Positions 22,445-32,451 of a DNA stretch of 64,000 bases are shown in pieces. Position 1 is the stretch's first letter. The number at the start of each line of letters is the position of its first letter. Origin of the DNA: Dryococelus australis. Its lineage: Eukaryota > Arthropoda > Insecta > Phasmatodea > Phasmatidae. Location: assembly GCA_029891345.1 (NCBI GenBank), contig CM057009.1, forward strand, positions 87,077,916 through 87,141,915. Reading direction: 5' to 3'. The notes beneath the pieces were generated by a model. That model was not told the DNA's origin and searched no databases. It saw only the letters and a list, made by a program, of their open reading frames with translations. Position numbers and translations under genes: made by a program.

Positions 22445-22462
22445 ATCCCACTTCTGACACCA
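22445..22462 (-). promoter_or_regulatory. Primer binding site for tRNA-Leu
   Basis: On the minus strand, TGGTGTCAGAAGTGGGAT starts exactly where the 5' LTR ends. It is the complement of the 3' end of animal tRNA-Leu (CAG/CAA type) including CCA, 18 of 18 bases against the sequence I recall. Confidence 0.88.
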
Positions 22463-22601
22463 TGTCGTGTTATTGTTTATCCCAGTTACTTGCACCTGCT
22501 ATGTATCTCGTGTCTCCACCATGACTGACTTCATGTTGCCAACCTTCTCCCTCTATAGTCTGTATTAACATAAATGCACATACATATTTCCCATCACTAC
22601 A
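22463..22601 (-). repeat. 5' LTR, 139 bp
   Basis: Partner of 18914-19052; followed by ATGTG, the second copy of the target duplication. Confidence 0.93.
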
Positions 22602-22606
22602 ATGTG

Positions 22607-23197
22607 AAAATAAAATACTCATTGCATAGCTAAATCAATTCTTAAACAAAATGGGCTTAAAACTCAAAATGTTACTTTCTTAATGCTTGTGAGCAGTGTG
22701 CATTAATTTAGCCTCTAAAATACGTGCAAAGGAAAGTTTTTATTCATGCACGACTGAATGCCTTTATATAAATAAAAACTACGTTTGTTTTTAAAATATA
22801 TAGGGCCTACTTAATGTATCTAAAACAAGTTTTTTTACTTGAAAAGCGATGGACAGCAGAAAAAATACCATTTGCGCAACAGAAATACTATTTGTGTGGA
22901 ATGAGCAGTTATTTATTTTAGGAAGGCACACCAAAGTTTGTTTACGTCGGATGGCCAGTGGCAAACTTCATATGCATTATATTTATATGAAATCATTAAT
23001 ACTTGCATTTATTTATTATCTAGTAATGTTGGCAAGATTAGGGCTATGAAGACCCATTCTTATGTGTATGTTCTAGAACACAGTAATAATAACAAAATAA
23101 CCTAAATTATTTTTATCCCGAAAAATTTACAGAAAAATTATTTCCCACCTGACCTTTTGGGAAAATATATTTCCCTAATTTTTTCTAAAAAGTTGGG
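22607..23197. other. Interior of the hAT-like element, no gene seen
   Basis: AT-rich; a 66-codon open frame near 22849 shows no transposase motif. Confidence 0.5.
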
Positions 23198-23215
23198 ATC
23201 CTGCCCAGCTCTATG

Positions 23216-23487
23216 TGTAGCCCCTGTCTGTTGCAGTGGCTATTGCACACTTTTCTATCTTGTCGAGAAGAAGGTCCCTCTGCATTGCAACTTCGGAATA
23301 TCATGTTGACTACTCTCCGAGTCAGACATGATAAGGCTGATATATGGGTGCCACATGGTGATTTTATCCACGGACTTCCTGAAGTCCTGGTGAGAGTAGG
23401 TACCCTAGGCTCTAAGGGATTTCTCTCACAGAAGTATTGTAGGATACTTGGCAGGTGTAAAGCAAGTGTACACGTACGTCCAGCCAT
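23216..23487 (-). pseudogene. gag: Gag N-terminus with first half of a PHD-like finger (minus)
   Basis: ATG at 23487 opens MAGRTCTLALHLP, with a Cys/His start like MANVVPETCSHTTC at 51213. About 70 codons on, the same frame reads RKVCNSHCNRQGLH, the first two ligands of a finger whose second half is at 17440-17370. The spacing of the paired Cys agrees with the plus-strand copy at 51405-51500. The stretch between has no clear first finger; it may be frame-shifted. Confidence 0.55.
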
Positions 23488-23619
23488 GTTGCTTACACTG
23501 AGTTGTGAGTGTTTTATGTTCACTTTGACCATTGCGGTTATGGTTACGACTCGATCAGTCGTATTCTCCCGCTCTCTCAAACTCGCTTCTCTTCAAGAAG
23601 AATAGTGGGTGTAATAAGC

Positions 23620-24100
23620 ACAGGCATATTATAGTAGGAGTGCGTGTAAACTGGATCCGTGTTGCACCTATATATGTGTAGCTTTGCATCTACAGTTAGC
23701 CCATTGTGCATCATAGGGACATCTTATAGGAAGTTTGATAAGTCTTAGTATGCCAAGCTAGCTAAGTTCGGAACTTAGTCACGCCGCATTTGATTTAAGT
23801 GTGGCTAGCGGTGTGGTGTCGCCACTTACTGCGTAAGGTCTTGTGATGCTGCTTGGGGAGTGCACATCTTAGTAATGCAAGTTGGTAGCATAGGTGTTCT
23901 GTAGTGTTGTTTAACGACAGAAGACACGTAAATTGACGCAGTCGAACAATGTAGCATCAAGAAGTCATTAAGTTAAAGTCAGGACTATGTGTTACAGAGG
24001 ATGGTAGTTCACGTGGGGTGCTTTCCCTGTGTAAATACAGGGGAGTGTAGGATTGACAATGTCGGTTGACACAAATGTCAGCATATGGAAGGAATAAGAA
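23620..24100. other. No gene seen
   Basis: Moderate GC, possibly 5' leader or LTR of the PHD-Gag gypsy, but no second copy is in the window to prove it. Confidence 0.4.
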
Positions 24101-24823
24101 TCAAATATTACAGGGGACGCTTTTCTTAGATGTCCTGGGCGCAGGCTTTAGCTGGTGGTAGACTGCAAGCTTAGCAGCTGACTGCGGCCGACTCTGGCTG
24201 CAGAAAGTCATGCCCAGGTAGTAATCCAAGCTAAAAGATGGTACCAGGTGTGGAGAATATGCGGCAAGAACTGGGCCATAACCTAATAGGGAGTCTTGAT
24301 GCTGTGCAATCAACCTGTGAATGATGTGTTGTTTACTAGACGTCTGTGTAGGTGGCTCGAATAAGGGTGCTGGGGTGTCTACTTGCTTTTCTACTAGTGC
24401 AAGAATCTCATTAACTAGGTTTTGTACACCTACTCTGCGTTTATACTTGATGCCTCCTGTCTGGTGATAGGGCATTAGAATTCCGTTAACAAAAGATAGG
24501 AGATACTGGTGTATCACGTCCTCCTACCATGGATAGCTGTACATTTTGTGTTCCACAATTTCACGCACACCGATATTCCTGTCTGGCTTTTTAAGGTGGT
24601 GGGTGGAAAGTACGGTGCATAATGATCCTTTCAGGGCAGCAATGACAGGTGAGGTTTCGTGGTGGGTTCGGTGGTCAGAGCAATCCTCTCTCCTTTCCTT
24701 GTACCTTTTACAGTGGTGAGGCGGATTAGGGATGAACTCAGAACAATGAATTCCACACATGAAATAGCTTTCTGACGTGAGGTACCTGCTATTGCTTTCT
24801 AAACAAGATTTAATACCGGCCAT
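24101..24823 (-). pseudogene. Unidentified broken ORF, ~240 codons (minus)
   Basis: From ATG at 24823 one frame runs about 240 codons with a single in-frame TAG (24524-24526). The first part is Cys/His-rich (SYFMCGIHCSEF, then PPHHCKRYKERREDCSDHRTHH); the second has a helical segment VGVQNLVNEILALVEKQ and ends SKKSVPCNI. No family was recognised. It lies upstream of the PHD-Gag remnant on the same strand, so it could belong to that element's leader, to another element, or to a host exon. Its length with only one stop exceeds the noise level around it. Confidence 0.4.
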
Positions 24824-24829
24824 ATGGGC

Positions 24830-25140
24830 CTGTATAGAATAAAGGGAAATATTATAAAAACTGCCTTATGGACTAATTGATATAGGTAACCCTTATTCAC
24901 CAGAAATAAAAGATTTATTCATTTGTATTAGCTTTTATTAAGAAGTTACTTGAACAATGGGGCCGCACTCTCCTAAAAATATTATTAAAATACACGTAAA
25001 GAGAAAAAGTTGAAGTTAACTCACGTGAAGGAGTCCAGAACAAAGTTAATGATAAAATTACGAGTATGAAATATTACGTGATGGATAATTGCCACACTAA
25101 ATATTAAATTAAATTTAATTAAATAAGTATGTTTTCTGAA
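24830..25140. other. AT-rich DNA, nothing seen
   Basis: No ORF, repeat arms or RNA signature. Confidence 0.5.
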
Positions 25141-26420
25141 GGAACCTAATTAAGCAGCACCAGAAAGTCGCTGAAGAAGTGTGGTGGCTATTGGGGAGTT
25201 ACCAGAAGGAACATCATAAATGGAGGGATTCCAAGGAAGGTTATTGTTTGATGGCATTGGCAGACCCTCTGGTGGCGTCTGCATCCAGAAGGCCTATGAA
25301 GCTGGAGATTCTGAAGAGGTGGAAGACCCTCTGGACTGCTGGTGGGTTCTCCGGAGCTGCTGGTGGACGTTGAAGGCGACAACCCTCTGGAGTCTTGCTG
25401 CTACCGACGCGGCGCAAAGAGTTTGAGCATCTAGCGGTCCTTGTTAGACATTCCTCGTGGCCCCTTACAGCGGGAGACAAGGACTAGTGCTTACCCTTGC
25501 GGGGCTGACACCTTCCAGTGGCCTTTGACAGGGGTCGAGGTGCAGCAGACTGCCCTGAGGCCAGATCCAGCTGCCTCTTTTATACTAATCAATTCAGTTC
25601 AGAGATCCTCCAAAGGGTGAGAGGGAAGCAAGCTCCACCCTCTTGGGGGTTGGTCTTGTGACATCATGCATAGGTGACTGAATTCTTATCTCTGCTAGGC
25701 TGCGAGGTGATGATTTGCTATGGCCAGTCCGCGCTTCTTGGAGGCAGAGAATGCTCCGGCAGGTGGTGTTAGGCTCTCCAGAGGCAGGATTTTGAAATAC
25801 CGCTGCCGTCCTGGAGTAGCGGGCGATTCAAACTGAGGTGGAGGGGTGATGTTGTTGACACACGTGATGGGTGGTTTCACTTTCTCTGTTCACTTCTTTT
25901 TTAGTGGTTGTGGACTGGCCCATAAGGATTCTTGCATATATAGTGTGTGCAACATTAAGACACAGACAGCATCACGCATCAACACATTCTTAACACTCTT
26001 GTGTGGTAGTGCTACCATCTTCCTCTCTGGAGATAAGCGCCCACTGCTCGCCTCTTCAGGTTCGGCAATGCAAATTCAAAGGACTGGAATGAGCCAAGCC
26101 TGCCAGGACTTGGTTTGAAGTCACAGCCACACATCTGCTTCACCGGAGCCATCTTCTGCTAATAGAACCTGGTTCATCAGGTCGAGCCAAGGAGGGGTCA
26201 TCATGCTGTGACATTTTCAGCTGCGTGGGAGTTCCGATGAGCATGAGTACCCCAGTACTCATGGAGACATCTGGAACACCTCCCAAAAATGCTCCAATCC
26301 ATCAGTGTCTCAAACATGTGCCACAGCAGAGGAGCTGTGACTAACTTCTTCCAATAGTAAGACAGAGCGACCATCACTCCCAACACCCTCATGAGTAGTT
26401 GCCATGTGATCTTCACAAGG
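25141..26420. other. GC-richer block, unrecognised
   Basis: Overlapping frames on both strands (25179-25480, 25695-26118, 26201-26416) show no domain. Short direct repeats such as ACCCTCTGG(A/T) occur at about 25263, 25325 and 25381. It may be LTR or untranslated sequence downstream of the env-bearing gypsy, but no partner copy is present. Confidence 0.4.
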
Positions 26421-27451
26421 GATCATAAACTTCCTGATTCAGAGTCCCGTGAAGGATTTGTCCTTATATGTAAACTATTGCTGATCTCAACTGAAAGTTT
26501 TTAGGATTCTTACTACAGTCACAGTCTTGTTGACTCACATGCACACCCAAATGTAGGGTTACTGAGTAACCATGTCCATTTTTCCTCTGATCTTGAAGAG
26601 CATAGTGAAGATCAGTTGTCTGATCTTGCCCACCCATCTATTACTTTTACAGTTAACCCCAGCAAAGTAAAACTTATTAGTACTTATCAACAAACAAAAT
26701 AATAAATATTATCTAGACCTATAGCTATACCTCACATTCTTATACCTACTGCATCAGTTAGTGGCACACCAAATTCTCCCCTCGACTATAATGACAACAA
26801 ACTGGTGCTAAAGTTTCAGTTACAAAAAAAAAGATTACCGCCCCCAAAGAAAAATTTATGCTTTCTAACAGATTCATCTCTCAAAAGTGAAACAAACTCT
26901 ATATCTCCTTAATCATCAACTTGTATTGACATATAAGGTTCATAACTTTTATTTGTTTGTGTCTTAAAAAAAATTTTCACTCTTCTATGTGTGCTAAACA
27001 CAAACTCAACTTTTATTCCAATGTCTACATAGGCTATCCTAACAATGTGTGGTTAAGTAGCTGCTACCAAACACATTAATGCTCTAATTCACCTCTTGCT
27101 TTTCTGTCCATCAACTGCTAGTTTAACAATAGTTTTCAACAAAATGTTGACACCTACTCAATTTAATACCTGGTACATCTCTGAATAAACTCAAACTAAT
27201 TTGGCTTTGTATTTCTCACATATATTGTACTTACACACATAATGGTAACCAACAAAAAAAAAAAAAAAGAACAACATCCACAGCAACAAAACACAAAAAA
27301 AAAACTACGGCTATAACCACTTTAAATTACAGAACACATCATTCTGCAACAATCTCCATTTACCTTATTTTAGGGGTTGTCATCCATTAACAACCACAGA
27401 ACCATTTTGTCGCCTTCAGCTTCCCTTATAATAACTTTCTCTACCACTAGC
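26421..27451. other. AT-rich DNA downstream of env, no gene seen
   Basis: Probably the 3' untranslated part or LTR of the env-bearing gypsy (minus). Boundaries could not be set because the 5' LTR was not found. Confidence 0.45.
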
Positions 27452-29470
27452 TCAAATATGGTCCTCTATAGGTCCCATAAAGGAAACTGTCTGCTCCTCT
27501 GGAGAGGTACTTCCCTTCATTTGTTTCCTCAAACTGCAAAATCTCCATAGTACACATAGCACAAACAACACTGTCAACAAAACAATGATAATGGTTGATC
27601 CTAGCTCTAATCCAAAGATAGTGTCAAAAATCACTTCTTCGGATCTAGGCAGCATGCCTATTCCAAGTAAATAAGGGTTTCTTAAGATTATAACTACAAA
27701 AACAATAATAACCAAGACCAATGAAATATTCTGTAGGTTTCGAATCCAAAAGTTCTCAAATCCCAGAGGTGTATCCAAAAAAATATGTGGAGATCTGCTG
27801 ATACTAGTGTCCAAAGTGGTATTCAAATGGGGTATAGAAGAGGGCCAATTTTCTTCAAGACAATAATTAAATTAGATAAAAAAAACTGTTTGATTTGACG
27901 TTGGATGAGCAGGAAAAAGTAATTTCTTAAGTTTAGACCATGCTGCTAGAATCACATTAATAATATCAAGCACCGGTTTTGTATCGTAATCATATGGATA
28001 CATCTCACTGATTCGTACTTCATTATTTAGATACAACATACAGTCACACGGTACGGCCACATCAATAGCGCCTGGATGCTCATTATTGTCTAACATTCTG
28101 GTTTCATTCTTACTCATTGTACACTTCACTTATAATTACCTCTAGCATTTGTCGAGAAATACCTTTCAGGCCCTACCTGGGTAATAATCAACGGGGATCC
28201 AGATTGGCAACTAAAAGAACACTCTTCTCCAAACAGTTCAGCCGTAGCTCCATGAAATACAACTTTTGGGCACAAGGTCTCTGTTACAGCATCACCTGAA
28301 TATCTGGGCACAAAACAGAGGTGATCTTGAAAATGTCTACGATCTTACAAAACTCTACCTCTGATGGTTGTGACTTTATCACCATTTACGGCAAGAAAAG
28401 TAGTCTTATGATGCAATACACACACAGAATTTTTCCATTTAAAAGCATAACACCGAAATCATACACTTGTACTTTACTAGTTTGGATTGCTAATCAACCA
28501 CTAGAGGCAACCTTTTTAATTTCTTCTTTAACTCTTCAGGTAAGACCAAAACTGTGGGTAACTTATGGCATTTACCTTGATCTAAAATTTCCACTCTAAA
28601 GACTGTATTATGAGCTTGTTTTACCATGAGGGATGCAAGTTAAAGTTGGGTCTGAAGGACATTTGGAATCTCATTTATCATTCCTACACGGCTATCTTCC
28701 AAGGCCTCTCTAAATGAATTTGGATATCTGGTCAGGTTATTACATTTTGTTTGCGCTTTACCAAAAAGTACCCCGGCTGAACCATTGACAACTGAGATTT
28801 GGTTAGAAATATTGGCTAATGCTAAATGGTTTGTTAGAACTTGTTTATTCATTACTTCCATGTGACCTGTTAGTTCCTGTTCGTTCTTAAACAAGCTATC
28901 TATCTGACTTACAGTTGCAATTTCGCAGCACCAATCTGCTACTTCCCCTAAAAATGTCAATCTGTGTTTTGACCTAGCGTGCTCGACTTCTACCAGATCT
29001 TCTCCAGCCGCTAAATTTAACTTGTTTAATAATGTTCAGGATATAATGTTGAAGCTTGTTTGCTCTTTGTGCAACATACAGAATTCATTATAGCCCTGCT
29101 TTGCACACGGAAAATCTCTTGCCACTTTCTCAACTTTACTGGCAAATTTTTGTGGCCAGGCAGAATGAAAGTTCAACAGTACAGAGGAAGCGTATACTGT
29201 TACGTTGAGCATCGACTGGAAGTGTGCTCCTGCTACCACTCCAATGGATATGGACTCAGTTGTGTTGGAGGGAGCCCACCTTAGGATCAGCATCAACCAC
29301 CCCAAGATGGTGACAGACTGCCATTGTCAACATGTTGTACCTTCTCAACTGCCTCTACCTCTGCTGACTAGGGACAAGTTACTACTTAAGTTGTTGGCTT
29401 CCCTAGAATCCACCATTTTCAAAGCATCAGATCACATTTTGACAAAACAAAAAAAAATATTTTCGTAATA
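27452..29470 (-). pseudogene. env: Envelope-like glycoprotein remnant (minus)
   Basis: Open pieces at 29305-29036, 28960-28640, 28311-28126, 28129-27872 and 27826-27452 line up as one gene of about 650 codons directly downstream of integrase. Features: a possible furin-type site RSKHR near 28960, followed by a hydrophobic stretch with paired Cys; several N-glycosylation sequons; many spaced Cys; and near the C-terminus two hydrophobic segments, the last (about 27600-27530) followed by a short basic tail, as in a membrane-anchored envelope protein. Position and layout match env of gypsy-type errantiviruses. Stops and at least one frame change near 28310 make it inactive. Which envelope family it derives from is not settled. 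Confidence 0.7.
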
Positions 29471-29529
29471 CATAACCGGGATTCACCCTAGAAAATCATA
29501 TATAATTACCTAACCACCAGGTTAGCACT

Positions 29530-30645
29530 TAAGGCCTGTAATATGGTTTGATGCACTTGATGTTAGTCTCTTCTACCTTGGGCACCCTTCAAAGTGTTTT
29601 CTTTAAAGCATAAAGATTAGGGGACAACTGTTTTACCACTACAACTGGACCATTCCAGCAGTGCATAAACTTAGGGGTCAGGCCCTACTTCCTGGTGGGG
29701 GTGTACACTAACACCTCTTGGCCTGGCTAGTACTCAACGACCCTGCATTGAGGGTCATAATGCTGCTTTCCCCCCTGTTTTTGTTTTCGGTTGTTCTCGA
29801 CTGCCTGCCTTTGTAGTGCCTTTCATTATCATCGCAGCTGCTCGCTTTCCACCTCGTTCACCCTTTGGTTGAGGCAGATTTCTGAAGGCAAGACAGGTTT
29901 ACGTCCATACACGAGCAGGAAGGGACTAAATCCTGTACTCTCTTGCTTACAAATGTTATAAGTGAACGTGACATGGAATAAACTCTGGTCCCAATATCTT
30001 TGATTACTAGACAGGTATTAGGATGTCATAGTTGTCAGGGTGATGTGCAACCTTTCTACAGCCCCATTACACTAAGAGCGATACCCTGATGTCATTGTCT
30101 CCTGGACACCCATTAGTTTCAACAGCTCATGAACTACTGCTGAACTGAACACTTGACCCCTGTCACTCAAGATTGACCCTGGAGTGGAGTGCCTACAGAT
30201 CACATTTTCCAACAAAAATTGTGCTACTTCGTAGGCCATCCCAGAAGGTACTGCCCATCTCATGCCATATCTATAAAGGTAAGAACATACTTATTGACTC
30301 GAGTGGTCTTAGGGAAAGGCCCCAAAAGGTCAATACCTATCATATCAAAAGGTTCACTTGAAGGAATGGGCTGCAATAGACCTGCTGGCTTCATATTCAT
30401 ACCCTTTTTAGTTTGGCAATCTGCACATATTCTGAGATATGCCTCGACATATTTAAAAACCCCATGTCAGTAATACCTTCTCTTATTTTGTCTATAGTTC
30501 TTGCTATACCTAGGTGTCCTCCCACGAGAAAGTTATCATGGCGCTCACTCAAAATTTCAGCTTTCAGTTTATTAGGGATCACAAACAACTTCTCCCTACC
30601 ATCTGGTCTAGTATTTATCTTGTACAAAGTAGCTTCTTTCAAACA
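29530..30645 (-). pseudogene. pol: Integrase of the env-bearing gypsy (minus)
   Basis: The frame 30642-30397 carries the zinc-binding N-terminal domain (ERHDNFLVGGHLGIARTI and the later SEYVQIAKLKR, where the usual CxxC is mutated). The frame 30263-30072 carries the core around the second catalytic Asp (SILSDRGQVFSS). Near 29735-29530 the C-terminal GPY/F-type module reads KFMHCWNGPVVVVKQLSP and IKCIKPYYRP, ending beside env. Stops separate the pieces. The order and GPY/F module are those of Ty3/gypsy. Confidence 0.85.
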
Positions 30646-30819
30646 GAAATTTTTAGCGAATCTAGTAAATTTTGACTTTACTTGAGAGGGTTTTTTGAAT
30701 CTCCTGTATTAAAGGATCCAAACTGGGTGAACCCCTTTGTGCTTTTGCAATATCAAAGCCTGGCAATGAGAACACTGTCAATTCCAAAGCCTTGTCTTCA
30801 ACTTTTTGTGAGCCTAGAT

Positions 30820-32058
30820 CTACAGGATTCCTTTGAGACTGTCTTCATGAGCGTGACTTTTCACACTGTTCTGCTTGATATTGAATGTGTACTCCAACAT
30901 TTTCAGAGCCCACCGGGTTATTCTGCCAGTACTGTGGGCATTCATTTTGAGCTTATCCAGATAACACAAACTATGGTGATCAGTCATTTCAATTTCAGTA
31001 AACGGTTTCAAGTAAATGTAGGGCCGAAATTGAAGTGGAGAATAAACTAAGGCAAGGCATTCTGAATGGGTGATAGGCTATTTGGATTCCGCTGGTGTGA
31101 GTGTTCTAGTAGTGTATATTACAGGATGTCATTTCTTATCTCTTTTCTGCATGATAGCCCCAATAACTTTGATGGTTGCATCAGTATGAATTTCTATAGG
31201 GTCTCCATTTTGAAAATGAACCAATTCTTTTTCATGGGCCTCACCCCTTTCAAATTTCTGATCTTTCTTTAGCAGACTGGATAGTGACTTTGCAATTTGA
31301 AAGAAATTCTCTACAAACTTACGGTAAAAGGAAGTCAGATCTAAAAAGTTTCTAAAGCCTCTGGAATGTGTGGGTCTTGGGAATTCTCTGACCGCCCTTA
31401 TCTTATTGGGATGAGGTTTAATACACTTGCTATTAATTTCATGTCCCAATAGTTCAGTTTCCTTGTAACCAAAGGAGCACTTTCTGGCCTCAAGGTTAAA
31501 TTAGCCTCTTTGAATCTTTTCAGGACCTGCTCTAACCTGACAGGGTGTTCAAAACTGCACCCAGCTACTAGTATGTCATCCAAGTAGACTAGACACGAAT
31601 CTCTTTTTAGCCCTGCCAAAGTCTTATCCATGCATCTTTGAAAAATAGAGGGGGCTGTTTTTAGTCCAAACAGCAATGTTTGAAAACAAAAGATTCCCTG
31701 AGGAGTTACGAAAGAGGTCTTTTCCTGGTCTTTTCAACCACTTTCAACTAGTGGTAACCTGGATTCATGTCCAAATGGCTGAAAAACCTAGCATCTCTCA
31801 GATAGATAAGGAAATCATCTATCCTAGGCATAGGGTACTTATCTTTCAAAATAGAGTTCACCTGACGATGGACCACACACATTCTAAAATCACTATCTTT
31901 TTTTTTTTTTTTTGCTAGTTCTACTGGAGAGCACCAACTAGTACTAACTAGGCTTCACTATCCCATTCTGGATATGTTCTTCTACTATATCATGTATTAC
32001 CCCCCTCTCACCAGGTGATACTCTGTAAGGAACTGAAGTGACTAGAGGGTTGTCACCT
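30820..32058 (-). pseudogene. pol: RT and RNase H of the env-bearing gypsy (minus)
   Basis: From the CR1 junction onward the minus strand reads an RT fingers segment SVPYRVSPGERGVIHDIVEE (about 32040-31950), palm with FGLKTAPSIFQRCMD and the catalytic YLDDI (31676-31398), thumb with PRPTHSRGFRNFLDLTSFYRKF (31449-31300), then RNase H with HTDATIKVIGAIMQ, TDHHSL and GRITRWALKMLEY (about 31190-30830). The catalytic YLDD is intact, but stops and frame changes interrupt the chain. The N-terminal residues lie beyond the LINE at 36981-37200. Confidence 0.9.
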
Positions 32059-32066
32059 TTGCATCG

Positions 32067-32079
32067 CCAAGATGGCCAC
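32067..32079 (+). promoter_or_regulatory. YY1-like motif at the CR1 5' end
   Basis: GCCAAGATGGCCACC lies within about 15 bases of the inferred 5' end. CAAGATGGC is a YY1 core. A YY1 site in a similar place (CCAAGATGGCC near +12) directs start-site choice in human L1; a role here is inference. Confidence 0.45.
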
Positions 32080-32451
32080 CACAGACAGACTACAGGTTGT
32101 GTTGTTCCGTATTTAAGGTTGTTTTGGCTTGTGATTAGTTCTAGCAATAGGTTTAAATATAGGTGGAGTAGTAGTTTGAGGTATAATTAGAGTTTTAAGA
32201 GTTACGATTAGTGTTTTATGTGGTAAATAGTTATAAGGAGGGAGTAGTGTCAAATTGTGTGCACGAGGCCGAGGCCTTTGTTATTGTACGAGTGTAAAAG
32301 GTGTACGGTGTAAGTTAGGCTGGTTAAGAAAGTGTGTGTATACGTAGATATTTGGTGTATGTTATAAGGGAGAGTAGTTTTAGTTTTAAGTTAGTTAAAC
32401 TATTTTTTTTTTTAAGAGAAAGGGTGAAAAAAAAAAGGTAGGGAGGGTAAG

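Larger units (their letters stand above)
18914..22601 (-). mobile_element. Gypsy element with 139-bp LTRs and tRNA-Leu primer site (minus)
   Basis: Two 139-bp direct repeats (18914-19052 and 22463-22601), each TGTCGTG...CACTACA, flank gag, protease, RNase H and integrase remnants on the minus strand. The target duplication is ACGTG (18909-18913) against ATGTG (22602-22606). The primer site directly abuts the 5' LTR. The LTRs differ at about 15 of 139 positions, so the copy is old. The RT core is missing: the frame runs from RT N-terminus straight into RNase H. Confidence 0.92.
17451..23213. mobile_element. hAT-like non-autonomous element, itself invaded twice
   Basis: The ends are TAGAGTTGGGCAGGAT (17451-17466) and, inverted, TAGAGCTGGGCAGGAT (23198-23213). 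TAGAGxTGGGCA termini are typical of hAT transposons. The flanking 8-mers TGTATAAG and TGTGTAGC agree at five of eight positions, as expected of an aged 8-bp hAT duplication; removing one copy re-joins the PHD-like finger in frame. No transposase frame remains. Inside lie a 646-bp TIR element (17787-18432) and an LTR retrotransposon (18914-22601). Confidence 0.75.
16280..23487 (-). mobile_element. PHD-Gag gypsy remnant (minus), split by a hAT-like element
   Basis: On the minus strand the order is: Gag start with Cys/His-rich region (ATG at 23487), PHD-like finger interrupted at 23214/17450 by the hAT-like element, gag core (17289-16547), then a retropepsin C-terminal part (about 16560-16290), where it stops. 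RT, integrase and LTRs were not found on this side. Gag is related to that at 51213-52110: both share the KQW/KQC...WW..YGEF...FTGEEV pattern. Confidence 0.7.
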
